This document shows, piece by piece, positions 23,910 to 37,967 of a stretch of 64,000 bases of DNA. This stretch comes from Karalla daura. Its lineage: Eukaryota; Chordata; Actinopteri; Chaetodontiformes; Leiognathidae. The notes below the pieces were generated by a model, which was not told the DNA's origin, did no database searches, and was given only the letters and a program-made list of their open reading frames with translations. Numbering within the stretch: the first letter of the stretch is position 1; each line of letters begins with the position of its first letter. The position numbers and the translations under genes are program-made. The stretch covers positions 27,225,805 through 27,289,804 of the forward strand of contig CM055191.1 in assembly GCA_029224185.1 (NCBI GenBank), in the 5' to 3' direction.

Positions 23910-26900
23910 ATCACTTTGTATTATCATGTCAGCAGAGGAGACATTGGAGCAGGTACCTGAGCACATGGTCGCCGAGAACAGGCGCTGCTGATAAACCATA
24001 CAACCAATCAGTGTGCAACTCGCTACACAAACACACCTCCAGTTTCTTGAATTTTTGAAATAAAAATGAAGTTTCAAAGTCAAAGTATGGCAACGTTGCA
24101 AATGTTTGTTTGTGGAGTTCTGTTTTTCCCATTCATTCTTATGGGAAAAAGCCAAATTGGCCAAGTGATAAACATTTGGCTCTATGGAGACAACGCTTTC
24201 ACCTATCTGGAATATGAGCTTACTGTCACGCCGTAGGGGAGAGTCTCCAGATTGCCCTGACACCATTTGGAGTGTCTACTATGAAAACTGTGGCCACAGT
24301 CGCGAGGAGTACTGTAACGTTGAACACCGATGGCAGCGGTGGGAAAATGAATGGGGGCTTATGGAGAGAAGAGGCTACACTGGGCAGACGGTGAGGCTGG
24401 TCGTTTAAATTTCACAAGGCGCACGGGTTTATGGCCTGCCCCGCATGAGAGAGCACCAACGTTACTACAAAACTGGAAAAAAACATTTTTCTGCTGCTTA
24501 AGGTGTGGCTGGGAGCAGCGTGAAAAGAGTGAAACGAGAGCTGATTTTTCAGCGATCCCGCATGTCGGCCCGGTGCAAAGAAGAGATTGGACATGCCCAA
24601 TGCTGAGGGGGCCATTTCCCACTCTGGGAGTCTCCCAAAGCCTGTGCCATCTGCTGGGGTGCATTGAAGCTGGACGCCTGATCACTTTGTATTATCATGT
24701 CAGCAGAGGAGACATTGGAGCAGGTACCTGAACACATGGTCGCCGAGAACAGGCGCTGCTGAAAAACCATACAACCTATCAGCGTGTAACTTGCTACACA
24801 AACACACCACAAGATTCTTCAATTTTTGAAATGAAAATGAAGTTTCAAAGTCAAAGTTTGGCAACGTTGCAAATGTTTGTTTGTGGAGTTCTGTTTTTCC
24901 CATTCATTCTTATGGGAAAAAGCCAAATTGGCCAAGTGATAAACATTTGGCTCTATGGAGACAACGCTTTCACCTATCTGGAATATGAGCTTACTGTCAC
25001 GCCGTAGGGGAGAGTCTCCAGATTGCCCTGACACGATTTGGAGTGTCTACTATGAAAACTGTGGCCACAGTCGCGAGGAGTACTGTAACGTTGAACACCG
25101 ATGGCAGCGGTGGGAAAATGAATGGGGGCTTTTGGAGAGAAGAGGCTGCACTGGGCAGACGGTGAGGCTGGTCGTTTAAATTTCACAAGGCGCACGGGTT
25201 TATGGCCTGCCCCGCATGAGAGAGCACAAACGTTACTACAAAACTGGAAAAAAAACATTTTTCTGCTTCTTAAGGTGTGGCTGGGAGCAGCGTGAAAAGA
25301 GCGAAACGAGAGCTGATTTTTCAGCGATCCCGCATGTCGGCCCGGTGCTAAGAAGAGATTGGACATGCCCAATGCTGAGGGGGCCATTTCCCACTCTGGG
25401 AGTCTCCCAAAGCCTGTGCCATCTGCTGGGGTGCATTGAAGCTGGACGCCTGATCACTTTGTATTATCATGTCAGCAGAGGAGACATTGGAGCAGGTACC
25501 TGAACACATGGTCGCCGAGAACAGGCGCTGCTGAAAAACCATGCAACCAATCAGCGTGCAACTCGCTACACAAACACACCACAAGATTCTTCAATTTTTT
25601 TAATGAAAATGAAGTTTCAAAGTCAAAGTATGGCAACGTTGCGAATGTTTGTTTGTGGAGTTCTGTTTTTCCCATTCATTCTTATGGGAAAAAGCCAAAT
25701 TGGCCAAGTGATAAACATTTGGCTCTATGGAGAAAACGCTTTCACCAATCTGAAATATGAGCTCACTGTCACACCGTAGGGGAGAGTCTCCAGAACGCCC
25801 TGACGCAATTTGGTGTGTGTACTATGAAAACTGTGGCCACAGTCGCGAGGAGAAGTGTAAGGTTTAACATTGATGGCAGCGGTGGGAAAATGAATGGGGG
25901 CTTATGGAGAGAAGAGGCTGCACTGGGCAGACGGTGAGGCTGGTCGTTTAAATTTCACAAGGCGCACGGGTTTATGGCCTGCCCCGCATGAGAGAGCACC
26001 AACGTTACTACAAAACTGGAAAAAAACATTTTTCTGCTGCTTAGGGTGTGGCTGGGAGCAGCGTGAAAAGAGCGAAACGAGAGCTGATTTTTCAGCGATC
26101 CCGCATGTCGGCCCGGTGCTAAGAAGAGATTGGACATGCCCAATGCTGAGGGGGCCATTTCCCACTCTTGGAGTCTCCCAAAGCCTGTGCCATCTGCTGG
26201 GGTGCATTGAAGCTGGACGCCTGATCACTTTGTATTATCATGTCAGCAGAGGAGACATTGGAGCAGGTACCTGAGCACATGGTCGCCGAGAACAGGCGCT
26301 GCTGAAAAACCATGCAACCAATCAGTGTGCAACTCGCTACACAAACACACCTCCAGTTTCTTGAAATTTTGAAATAAAAATGAAGTTTCAAAGTCAAAGT
26401 ATGGCAACACTGCAAATGTTTGTTTGTGGAGTTCTGTTTTTCCCATTCATTCTTATGGGAAAAAGCCAAATTGGCCAAGTGATAAACATTTGGCTCTATG
26501 GAGACAACGCTTTCACCTATCTGGAATATGAGCTTACTGTCACGCCGTAGGGGAGAGTCTCCAGATTGCCCTGACACCATTTGGAGTGTCTACTATGAAA
26601 ACTGTGGCCACAGTCGCGAGGAGTACTGTAACGTTGAACACCGATGGCAGCGGTGGGAAAATGAATGGGGGCTTATGGAGAGAAGAGGCTGCACTGGGCA
26701 GACGGTGAGGCTGGTCGTTTAAATTTTCCAAGGCGCGCGGGTTTATGGCCTGCCCCGCATGAGAGAGCACCAATGTTACTACAAAACTGGAAAAAAACAT
26801 TTTTCTGCTGCTTAGGGTGTGGCTGGGAGCAGCGTGAAAAGAGTGAAACGAGAGCTGATTTTTCAGCGATCCCGCATGTCGGCCCGGTGCTAAGAAGAGA

Positions 26901-27771
26901 TTGGACATGCCCAATGCTGAGGGGGCCATTTCCCACTCTGGGAGTCTCCCAAAGCCTGTGCCATCTGCTGGGGTGCATTGAAGCTGGACGCCTGATCACT
27001 TTGTATTATCATGTCAGCAGAGGAGACATTGGGGCAGGTACCTGAGCACATGGTTGCCGAGAACAGGCGCTGCTGAAAAACCATACAACCTATCAGCGTG
27101 CAACTCGCTACACAAACACAACACAAGATTCTTCAATTTTTGAAATGAAAATGAAGTTTCAAAGTCAAAGTATGGCAACGTTGCGAATGTTTGTTTGTGG
27201 AGTTCTGTTTTTCCCATTCATTCTTATGGGAAAAAGCCAAATTGGCCAAGTGATAAACATTTGGCTCTATGGAGACAACGCTTTCACCAATCTGGAATAT
27301 GAGCTCACTGTCACACCGTAGGGGAGAGTCTCCAGAACGCTCTGACGCGATTTGGTGTGTGTACTACTAAATCTGTGGCCAGAGCTGCGAGGAGAAGTGT
27401 AAGGTTGAACATTGATGGCAGCGGTGGGAAAATGAATGGGAGCTTTTGGAGAGAAGAGGCTGCACTGGGCAGACGGTGAGGCTGGTCGTTTAAATTTCAC
27501 AAGGCGCACGGGTTTATGGCCTGCCCCGCATGAGAGAGCACCAACGTTACTGCAAAACTGGAAAAAAACATTTTTCTGCTGCTTAAGGTGTGGCTGGGAG
27601 CAGCGTGAAAAGAGTGAAACGAGAGCTGATTTTTCAGCGATCCCGCATGTCGGCCCGGTGCTAAGAAGAGATTGGACATGCCCAATGCTGAGGGGGCCAT
27701 TTCCCACTCTGGGAGTCTCCCAAAGCCTGTGCCATCTGCTGGGGTGCATTGAAGCTGGACGCCTGATCACC

Positions 27772-29493
27772 TTGTATTATCATGTCAGCAGAGGAGACAT
27801 TGGGGCAGGTACCTGAGCACATGGTTGCCGAGAACAGGCGCTGCTGAAAAACCATACAACCTATCAGCGTGCAACTCGCTACACAAACACAACACAAGAT
27901 TCTTCAATTTTTGAAATGAAAATGAAGTTTCAAAGTCAAAGTATGGCAACGTTGCGAATGTTTGTTTGTGGAGTTCTGTTTTTCCCATTCATTCTTATGG
28001 GAAAAAGCCAAATTGGCCAAGTGATAAACATTTGGCTCTATGGAGAAAACGCTTTCACCAATCTGAAATATGAGCTCACTGTCACACCGTAGGGGAGAGT
28101 CTCCAGAACGCCCTGACGCAATTTGGTGTGTGTACTATGAAAACTGTGGCCACAGTCGCGAGGAGAAGTGTAAGGTTTAACATTGATGGCAGCGGTGGGA
28201 AAATGAATGGGGGCTTATGGAGAGAAGAGGCTGCACTGGGCAGACGGTGAGGCTGGTCGTTTAAATTTCACAAGGCGCACGGGTTTATGGCCTGCCCGCA
28301 TGAGAGAGCAACAACGTTACTACAAAACTGGAAAAAAACATTTTTCTGCTGCTTAGGGTGTGGCTGGGAGCAGCGTGAAAAGAGCGAAACGAGAGCTGAT
28401 TTTTCAGCGATCCCGCATGTCGGCCCGGTGCTAAGAAGAGATTGGACATGCCCAATGCTGAGGGGGCCATTTCCCACTCTTGGAGTCTCCCAAAGCCTGT
28501 GCCATCTGCTGGGGTGCATTGAAGCTGGACGCCTGATCACTTTGTATTATCATGTCAGCAGAGGAGACATTGGAGCAGGGACCTGAGCACATGGTCGCCG
28601 AGAACAGGCGCTGCTGAAAAACCATGCAACCAATCAGTGTGCAACTCGCTACACAAACACACCTCCAGTTTCTTGAATTTTTGAAATTAAAATGAAGTTT
28701 CAAAGTCAAAGTATGGCAACGTTGCAAATGTTTGTTTGTGGAGTTCTGTTTTTCCCATTCATTCTTATGGGAAAAAGCCAAATTGGCCAAGTGATAAACA
28801 TTTGGCTCTATGGAGAAAACGCTTTCACCAATCTGGAATATGAGCTCACTGTCACACCGTAGGGGAGAGTCTCCAGAACGCTCTGACGCGATTTGGTGTG
28901 TGTACTACTAAATCTGTGGCCAGAGCTGCGAGGAGAAGTGTAAGGTTGAACATTGATGGCAGCGGTGGGAAAATGAATGGGAGCTTATGGAGAGAAGAGG
29001 CTGCACTGGGCAGACGGTGAGGCTGGTCGTTTAAATTTCACAAGGCGCACGGGTTTATGGCCTGCCCCGCATGAGAGAGCACCAACGTTACTACAAAACT
29101 GGAAAAAAACATTTTTCTGCTGCTTAAGGTGTGGCTGGGAGCAGCGTGAAAAGAGCGAAACGAGAGCTGATTTTTCAGCGATCCCGCATGTCGGCCCGGT
29201 GCTAAGAAGAGATTGGACATGCCCAATGCTGAGGGGGCCATTTCCCACTCTGGGAGTCTCCCAAAGCCTGTGCCATCTGCTGGGGTGCATTGAAGCTGGA
29301 CGCCTGATCACTTTGTATTATCATGTCAGCAGAGGAGACATTGGGGCAGGTACCTGAGCACATGGTTGCCGAGAACAGGCGCTGCTGAAAAACCATACAA
29401 CCTATCAGCGTGCAACTTGCTACACAAACACAACACAAGATTCAATTTTTGAAATGAAAATGAAGTTTCAAAGTCAAAGTATGGCAACGTTGC
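27772..29493 (+). repeat. Internal duplicate within HOR copy A, first member (1,722 bp)
   Basis: This stretch matches 36246-37967 at a constant offset of 8,474 bp (11 monomers). Limits are the c/t difference at 27771/36245 and the a/g difference at 29494/37968. Both members share the 1-bp loss in 'ctgcccgcatg', the 'gcagggacc' form, 'gaaattaaaatg' and the 3-bp loss 'agattcaatt'. The same segment occurs again in copy B and in the first 4.1 kb, so the duplication predates the 20-monomer amplification. Confidence 0.82.
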
Positions 29494-32400
29494 AAATGTT
29501 TGTTTGTGGAGTTCTGTTTTTCCCATTCATTCTTATGGGAAAAAGCCAAATTGGCCAAGTGATAAACATTTGGCTCTATGGAGACAACGCTTTCACCTAT
29601 CTGGAATATGAGCTTACTGTCACGCCGTAGGGGAGAGTCTCCAGATTGCCCTGACACCATTTGGAGTGTCTACTATGAAAACTGTGGCCACAGTCGCGAG
29701 GAGTACTGTAACGTTGAACACCGATGGCAGCGGTGGGAAAATGAATGGGGGCTTATGGAGAGAAGAGGCTGCACTGGGCAGACGGTGAGGCTGGTCGTTT
29801 AAATTTCACAAGGCGCACGGGTTGATGGCCTGCCCCGCATGAGAGAGCACCAACGTTACTACAAAACTGGAAAAAAACATTTTTCTGCTGCTTAGGGTGT
29901 GGCTGGGAGCAGCGTGAAAAGAGCGAAACGAGAGCTGATTTTTCAGCGATCCCGCATGTCGCACGGGGCTATGAAGAGATTGGACATGCCCAATGCTGAG
30001 GGGGCCATTTCCCACTCTGGGAGTCTCCCAAAGCCTGTGCCATCTGCTGGGGTGCATTGAAGCTGGACGCCTCATCACTTTGTATTATCATGTCAGCATA
30101 GGAGACATTGGGGCAGGTACCTGAGCACATGGTTGCCGAGAACAGGCGCTGCTGAAAAACCATACAACCTATCAGCGTGCAACTTGCTACACAAACACAA
30201 CACAAGATTCTTCAATTTTTGAAATGAAAATGAAGTTTCAAAGTCAAAGTATGGCAACGTTGCGAATGTTTGTTTGTGGAGTTCTGTTTTTCCCATTCAT
30301 TCTTATGGGAAAAAGCCAAATTGGCCAAGTGATAAACATTTGGCTCTATGGAGACAACGCTTTCACCTATCTGGAATATGAGCTTACTGTCACGCCGTAG
30401 GGGAGAGTCTCCAGATTGCCCTGACACCATTTGGAGTGTCTACTATGAAAACTGTGGCCACAGTCGCGAGGAGTACTGTAACGTTGAACACCGATGGCAG
30501 CGGTGGGAAAATGAATGGTGGCTTATGGAGAGAAGAGGCTGCACTGGGCAGACGGTGAGGCTGGTCGTTTAAATTTCACAAGGCGCACGGGTTTATGGCC
30601 TGCCCCGCATGAGAGAGCACCAACGTTACTACAAAACTGGAAAAAAACATTTTTCTGCTGCTTAAGGTGTGGCTGGGAGCAGCGTGAAAAGAGCGAAACG
30701 AGAGCTGATTTTTAAGCGATCCCGCATGTCGCACGGGGCTATGAAGAGATTGGACATGCCCAATGCTGAGGGGGCCCTTTCCCACTCTGCGAGTCTCCCA
30801 GGGCCTGTGCCATCTGCTGGGGTGCATTGAAGCTGGACGCCTCATCACTTTGTATTATCATGTCAGCAGAGGAGACATTGGAGCAGGTACCTGAGCACAT
30901 GGTCGCCGAGAACAGGCGCTGCTGAAAAACCATACAACCTATCAGCGTGCAACTCGCTACACAAACACAACACAAGATTCTTCAATTTTTGAAATGAAAA
31001 TGAAGTTTCAAAGTCAAAGTATGGCAACGTTGCGAATGTTTGTTTGTGGAGTTCTGTTTTTCCCATTCATTCTTATGGGAAAAAGCCAAATTGGCCAAGT
31101 GATAAACATTTGGCTCTATGGAGACAACGCTTTCACCTATATAGAATATTAGCTTACTGTCACGCCGTAGGGGAGAGTCTCCAGATTGCCCTGACACGAT
31201 TTGGAGTGTCTACTATGAAAACTGTGGCCACAGTCGCGAGGAGTACTGTAACGTTGAACACCGATGGCAGCGGTGGGAAAATGAATGGGGGCTTATGGAG
31301 AGAAGAGGCTGCACTGGGCAGACGGTGAGGCTGGTCGTTTAAATTTTCCAAGGCGCGCGGGTTTATGGCCTGCCCCGCATGAGAGAGCACCAATGTTACT
31401 ACAAAACTGGAAAAAAACATTTTTCTGCTGCTTAGGGTGTGGCTGGGAGCAGCGTGAAAAGAGTGAAACGAGAGCTGATTTTTCAGCGATCCCGCATGTC
31501 GGCCCGGTGCTAAGAAGAGATTGGACATGCCCAATGCTGAGGGGGCCATTTCCCACTCTGGGAGTCTCCCAAAGCCTGTGCCATCTGCTGGGGTGCATTG
31601 AAGCTGGACGCCTGATCACTTTGTATTATCATGTCAGCAGAGGAGACATTGGGGCAGGTACCTGAGCACATGGTTGCCGAGAACAGGCGCTGCTGAAAAA
31701 CCATACAACCTATCAGCGTGCAACTCGCTACACAAACACAACACAAGATTCTTCAATTTTTGAAATGAAAATGAAGTTTCAAAGTCAAAGTATGGCAACG
31801 TTGCGAATGTTTGTTTGTGGAGTTCTGTTTTTCCCATTCATTCTTATGGGAAAAAGCCAAATTGGCCAAGTGATAAACATTTGGCTCTATGGAGACAACG
31901 CTTTCACCAGTCTGGAATATGAGCTCACTGTCACACCGTAGGGGAGAGTCTCCAGAACGCTCTGACACGATTTGGAGTGTCTACTATGAAAACTGTGGCC
32001 ACAGTCGCGAGGAGTACTGTAACGTTGAACACCGATGGCAGCGGTGGGAAAATGAATGGGGGCTTATGGAGAGAAGAGGCTGCACTGGGCAGACGGTGAG
32101 GCTGGTCGTTTAAATTTTCCAAGGCGCGCGGGTTTATGGCCTGCCCCGCATGAGAGAGCACCAACGTTACTACAAAACTGGAAAAAAACATTTTTCTGCT
32201 GCTTAGGGTGTGGCTGGGAGCAGCGTGAAAAGAGTGAAACGAGAGCTGATTTTTCAGCGATCCCGCATGTCGGCCCGGTGCTAAGAAGAGATTGGACATG
32301 CCCAATGCTGAGGGGGCCATTTCCCACTCTGGGAGTCTCCCAAAGCCTGTGCCATCTGCTGGGGTGCATTGAAGCTGGACGCCTGATCACTTTGTATTAT

Positions 32401-35400
32401 CATGTCAGCAGAGGAGACATTGGGGCCGGTACCTGAGCACATGGTTGCCGAGAACAGGCGCTGCTGAAAAACCATACAACCTATCAGCGTGCAACTCGCT
32501 ACACAAACACAACACAAGATACTTCAATTTTTGAAATGAAAATGAAGTTTCAAAGTCAAAGTATGGCAACGTTGCGAATGTTTGTTTGTGGAGTTCTGTT
32601 TTTCCCATTCATTCTTATGGGAAAAAGCCAAATTGGCCAAGTGATAAACATTTGGCTCTATGGAGACAACGCTTTCACCAATCTGGAATATGAGCTCACT
32701 GTCACACCGTAGGGGAGAGTCTCCAGAACGCTCTGACGCGATTTGGTGTGTGTACTACTAAATCTGTGGCCAGAGCTGCGAGGAGAAGTGTAAGGTTGAA
32801 CATTGATGGCAGCGGTGGGAAAATGAATGGGAGCTTTTGGAGAGAAGAGGCTGCACTGGGCAGACGGTGAGGCTGGTCGTTTAAATTTCACAAGGCGCAT
32901 GGGTTTATGGCCTGCCCCGCATGAGAGAGCACCAACGTTACTACAAAACTGGAAAAAAACATTTTTCTGCTGCTTAGGGTGTGGCTGGGAGCAGCGTGAA
33001 AAGAGCGAAACGAGAGCTGATTTTTCAGCGATCCCGCATGTCGGCCCGGTGCTAAGAAGAGATTGGACATGCCCAATGCTGAGGGGGCCATTTCCCACTC
33101 TTGGAGTCTCCCAAAGCCTGTGCCATCTGCTGGGGTGCATTGAAGCTGGACGCCTCATCACTTTGTATTATCATGTCAGCAGAGGAGACATTGGAGCAGG
33201 TACCTGAGCACATGGTCGCCGGGAACAGGCGCTGTTGATAAACCATGCAACCAATCAGTGTGCAACTCGCTACACAAACACACCTCCAGTTTCTTGAATT
33301 TTTGAAATAAAAATGAAGTTTCAAAGTCAAAGTATGGCAACGTTGCAAATGTTTGTTTGTGGAGTTCTGTTTTTCCCATTCATTCTTATGGGAAAAAGCC
33401 AAATTGGCCAAGTGATAAACATTTGGCTCTATGGAGACAACGCTTTCACCTATCTGGAATATGAGCTTACTGTCACGCCGTAGGGGAGAGTCTCCAGATT
33501 GCCCTGACACGATTTGGAGTGTCTACTATGAAAACTGTGGCCACAGTCGCGAGGAGTACTGTAACGTTGAACACCGATGGCAGCGGTGGGAAAATGAATG
33601 GGGGCTTATAGAGAGAAGAGGCTGCACTGGGCAGACGGTGAGGCTGGTCGTTTAAATTTCACAAGGCGCACGGGTTTATGGCCTGCCCCGCATGAGAGAG
33701 CACCAACGTTACTACAAAACTGGAAAAAAACATTTTTCTGCTGCTTAAGGTGTGGCTGGGAGCAGCGTGAAAAGAGCGAAACGAGAGCTGATTTTTAAGC
33801 GATCCCGCATGTCGCACGGGGCTATGAAGAGATTGGACATGCCCAATGCTGAGGGGGCCCTTTCCCACTCTGCGAGTCTCCCAGGGCCTGTGCCATCTGC
33901 TGGGGTGCATTGAAACTGGACGCCTCATCACTTTGTATTATCATGTCAGCAGAGGAGACATTGGAGCAGGGACCTGAGCACATGGTCGCCGAGAACAGGC
34001 GCTGCTGAAAAACCATGCAACCAATCAGTGTGCAACTCGCTACACAAACACACCTCCAGTTTCTTGAATTTTTGAAATAAAAATGAAGTTTCAAAGTCAA
34101 AGTATGGCAACGTTGCAAATGTTTGTTTGTGGAGTTCTGTTTTTCCCATTCATTCTTATGGGAAAAAGCCAAATTGGCCAAGTGATAAACATTTGGCTCT
34201 ATGGAGACAACGCTTTCACCTATCTGGAATATGAACTTACTGTCACGCCGTAGAGGAGAGTCTCCAGATTGCCCTGACACGATTTGGAGTGTCTACTATG
34301 AAAACTGTGGCCACAGTCGCGAGGAGTACTGTACCGTTGAACACCGATGGCAGCGGTGGGAAAACGAATGGGGGCTTATGGAGAGAAGAGGCTGCACTGG
34401 GCAGACGGTGAGGCTGGTCGTTTAAATTTCATAAGGCGCACGGGTTTATGGCCTGCCCCGCATGAGAGAGCACCAACGTTACGACAAAACTGGAAAAAAA
34501 CATTTTTCTGCTGCTTAAGGTGTGGCTGGGAGCAGCGTGAAAAGAGCGAAACGAGAGCTGATTTTTCAGCGATCCCGCATGTCGGCCCGGTGCTAAGAAG
34601 AGATTGGACATGCCCAATGCTGAGGGGGCCATTTCCCACTCTGGGAGTCTCCCAAAGCCTGTGCCATCTGCTGGGGTGCATTGAAGCTGGACGCCTGATC
34701 ACTTTGTATGATCATGTCAGCAGAGGAGACATTGGGGCAGGTACCTGAGCACATGGTTGCCGAGAACAGGCGCTGCTGAAAAACCATACAACCTATCAGC
34801 GTGCAACTCGCTACACAAACACAACACAAGATTCTTCAATTTTTGAAATGAAAATGAAGTTTCAAAGTCAAAGTATGGCAACGTTGCGAATGTTTGTTTG
34901 TGGAGTTCTGTTTTTCCCATTCATTCTTATGGGAAAAAGCCAAATTGGCCAAGTGATAAACATTTGGCTCTATGGAGACAACGCTTTCACCTATATAGAA
35001 TATTAGCTTACTGTCACGCCGTAGGGGAGAGTCTCCAGATTGCCCTGACACGATTTGGAGTGTCTACTATGAAAACTGTGGCCACAGTCACGAGGAGTAC
35101 TGTAACGTTGAACACCGATGGCAGCGGTGGGAAAATGAATGGGGGCTTATGGAGAGAAGAGGCTGCACTGGGCAGACGGTGAGGCTGGTCGTTTAAATTT
35201 CACAAGGCGCACGGGTTTATGGCCTGCCCCGCATGAGAGAGCACCAACGTTACTGCAAAACTGGAAAAAAACATTTTTCTGCTGCTTAAGGTGTGGCTGG
35301 GAGCAGCGTGAAAAGAGTGAAACGAGAGCTGATTTTTCAGCGATCCCGCATGTCGGCCCGGTGCTAAGAAGAGATTGGACATGCCCAATGCTGAGGGGGC

Positions 35401-36245
35401 CATTTCCCACTCTGGGAGTCTCCCAAAGCCTGTGCCATCTGCTGGGGTGCATTGAAGCTGGACGCCTGATCACTTTGTATTATCATGTCAGCAGAGGAGA
35501 CATTGGAGCAGGTACCTGAGCACATGGTCGCCGAGAACAGGCGCTGCTGAAAAACCATGCAACCAATCAGCGTGCAACTCGCTACACAAACACAACACAA
35601 GATTCTTCAATTTTTGAAATGAAAATGAAGTTTCAAAGTCAAAGTATGGCAACGTTGCGAATGTTTGTTTGTGGAGTTCTGTTTTTCCCATTCATTCTTA
35701 TGGGAAAAAGCCAAATTGGCCAAGTGATAAACATTTGGCTCTATGGAGACAACGCTTTCACCTATATAGAATATTAGCTTACTGTCACGCCGTAGGGGAG
35801 AGTCTCCAGATTGCCCTGACACCATTTGGAGTGTCTACTATGAAAACTGTGGCCACAGTCGCGAGGAGTACTGTAACGTTGAACACCGATGGCAGCGGTG
35901 GGAAAATGAATGGGGGCTTATGGAGAGAAGAGGCTGCACTGGGCAGACGGTGAGGCTGGTCGTTTAAATTTCACAAGGCGCACGGGTTTATGGCCTGCCC
36001 CGCATGAGAGAGCACCAACGTTACTGCAAAACTGGAAAAAAACATTTTTCTGCTGCTTAAGGTGTGGCTGGGAGCAGCGTGAAAAGAGTGAAACGAGAGC
36101 TGATTTTTCAGCGATCCCGCATGTCGGCCCGGTGCTAAGAAGAGATTGGACATGCCCAATGCTGAGGGGGCCATTTCCCACTCTGGGAGTCTCCCAAAGC
36201 CTGTGCCATCTGCTGGGGTGCATTGAAGCTGGACACCTGATCACT

Positions 36246-37967
36246 TTGTATTATCATGTCAGCAGAGGAGACATTGGGGCAGGTACCTGAGCACATGGTT
36301 GCCGAGAACAGGCGCTGCTGAAAAACCATACAACCTATCAGCGTGCAACTCGCTACACAAACACAACACAAGATTCTTCAATTTTTGAAATGAAAATGAA
36401 GTTTCAAAGTCAAAGTATGGCAACGTTGCGAATGTTTGTTTGTGGAGTTCTGTTTTTCCCATTCATTCTTATGGGAAAAAGCCAAATTGGCCAAGTGATA
36501 AACATTTGGCTCTATGGAGAAAACGCTTTCACCAATCTGAAATATGAGCTCACTGTCACACCGTAGGGGAGAGTCTCCAGAACGCCCTGACGCAATTTGG
36601 TGTGTGTACTATGAAAACTGTGGCCACAGTCGCGAGGAGAAGTGTAAGGTTTAACATTGATGGCAGCGGTGGGAAAATGAATGGGGGCTTATGGAGAGAA
36701 GAGGCTGCACTGGGCAGACGGTGAGGCTGGTCGTTTAAATTTCACAAGGCGCACGGGTTTATGGCCTGCCCGCATGAGAGAGCAACAACGTTACTACAAA
36801 ACTGGAAAAAAACATTTTTCTGCTGCTTAGGGTGTGGCTGGGAGCAGCGTGAAAAGAGCGAAACGAGAGCTGATTTTTCAGCGATCCCGCATGTCGGCCC
36901 GGTGCTAAGAAGAGATTGGACATGCCCAATGCTGAGGGGGCCATTTCCCACTCTTGGAGTCTCCCAAAGCCTGTGCCATCTGCTGGGGTGCATTGAAGCT
37001 GGACGCCTGATCACTTTGTATTATCATGTCAGCAGAGGAGACATTGGAGCAGGGACCTGAGCACATGGTCGCCGAGAACAGGCGCTGCTGAAAAACCATG
37101 CAACCAATCAGTGTGCAACTCGCTACACAAACACACCTCCAGTTTCTTGAATTTTTGAAATTAAAATGAAGTTTCAAAGTCAAAGTATGGCAACGTTGCA
37201 AATGTTTGTTTGTGGAGTTCTGTTTTTCCCATTCATTCTTATGGGAAAAAGCCAAATTGGCCAAGTGATAAACATTTGGCTCTATGGAGAAAACGCTTTC
37301 ACCAATCTGGAATATGAGCTCACTGTCACACCGTAGGGGAGAGTCTCCAGAACGCTCTGACGCGATTTGGTGTGTGTACTACTAAATCTGTGGCCAGAGC
37401 TGCGAGGAGAAGTGTAAGGTTGAACATTGATGGCAGCGGTGGGAAAATGAATGGGAGCTTATGGAGAGAAGAGGCTGCACTGGGCAGACGGTGAGGCTGG
37501 TCGTTTAAATTTCACAAGGCGCACGGGTTTATGGCCTGCCCCGCATGAGAGAGCACCAACGTTACTACAAAACTGGAAAAAAACATTTTTCTGCTGCTTA
37601 AGGTGTGGCTGGGAGCAGCGTGAAAAGAGCGAAACGAGAGCTGATTTTTCAGCGATCCCGCATGTCGGCCCGGTGCTAAGAAGAGATTGGACATGCCCAA
37701 TGCTGAGGGGGCCATTTCCCACTCTGGGAGTCTCCCAAAGCCTGTGCCATCTGCTGGGGTGCATTGAAGCTGGACGCCTGATCACTTTGTATTATCATGT
37801 CAGCAGAGGAGACATTGGGGCAGGTACCTGAGCACATGGTTGCCGAGAACAGGCGCTGCTGAAAAACCATACAACCTATCAGCGTGCAACTTGCTACACA
37901 AACACAACACAAGATTCAATTTTTGAAATGAAAATGAAGTTTCAAAGTCAAAGTATGGCAACGTTGC
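36246..37967 (+). repeat. Internal duplicate within HOR copy A, second member (1,722 bp)
   Basis: Partner of 27772-29493. It also equals 2341-4062 at the 33,905-bp offset. Downstream the two members part: this one continues with 'gagctcactg' and 'gacacgattt' whereas the first continues with 'gagcttactg' and 'gacaccattt'. The 20-monomer unit therefore contains repeated sub-segments and is itself a composite. Confidence 0.82.
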
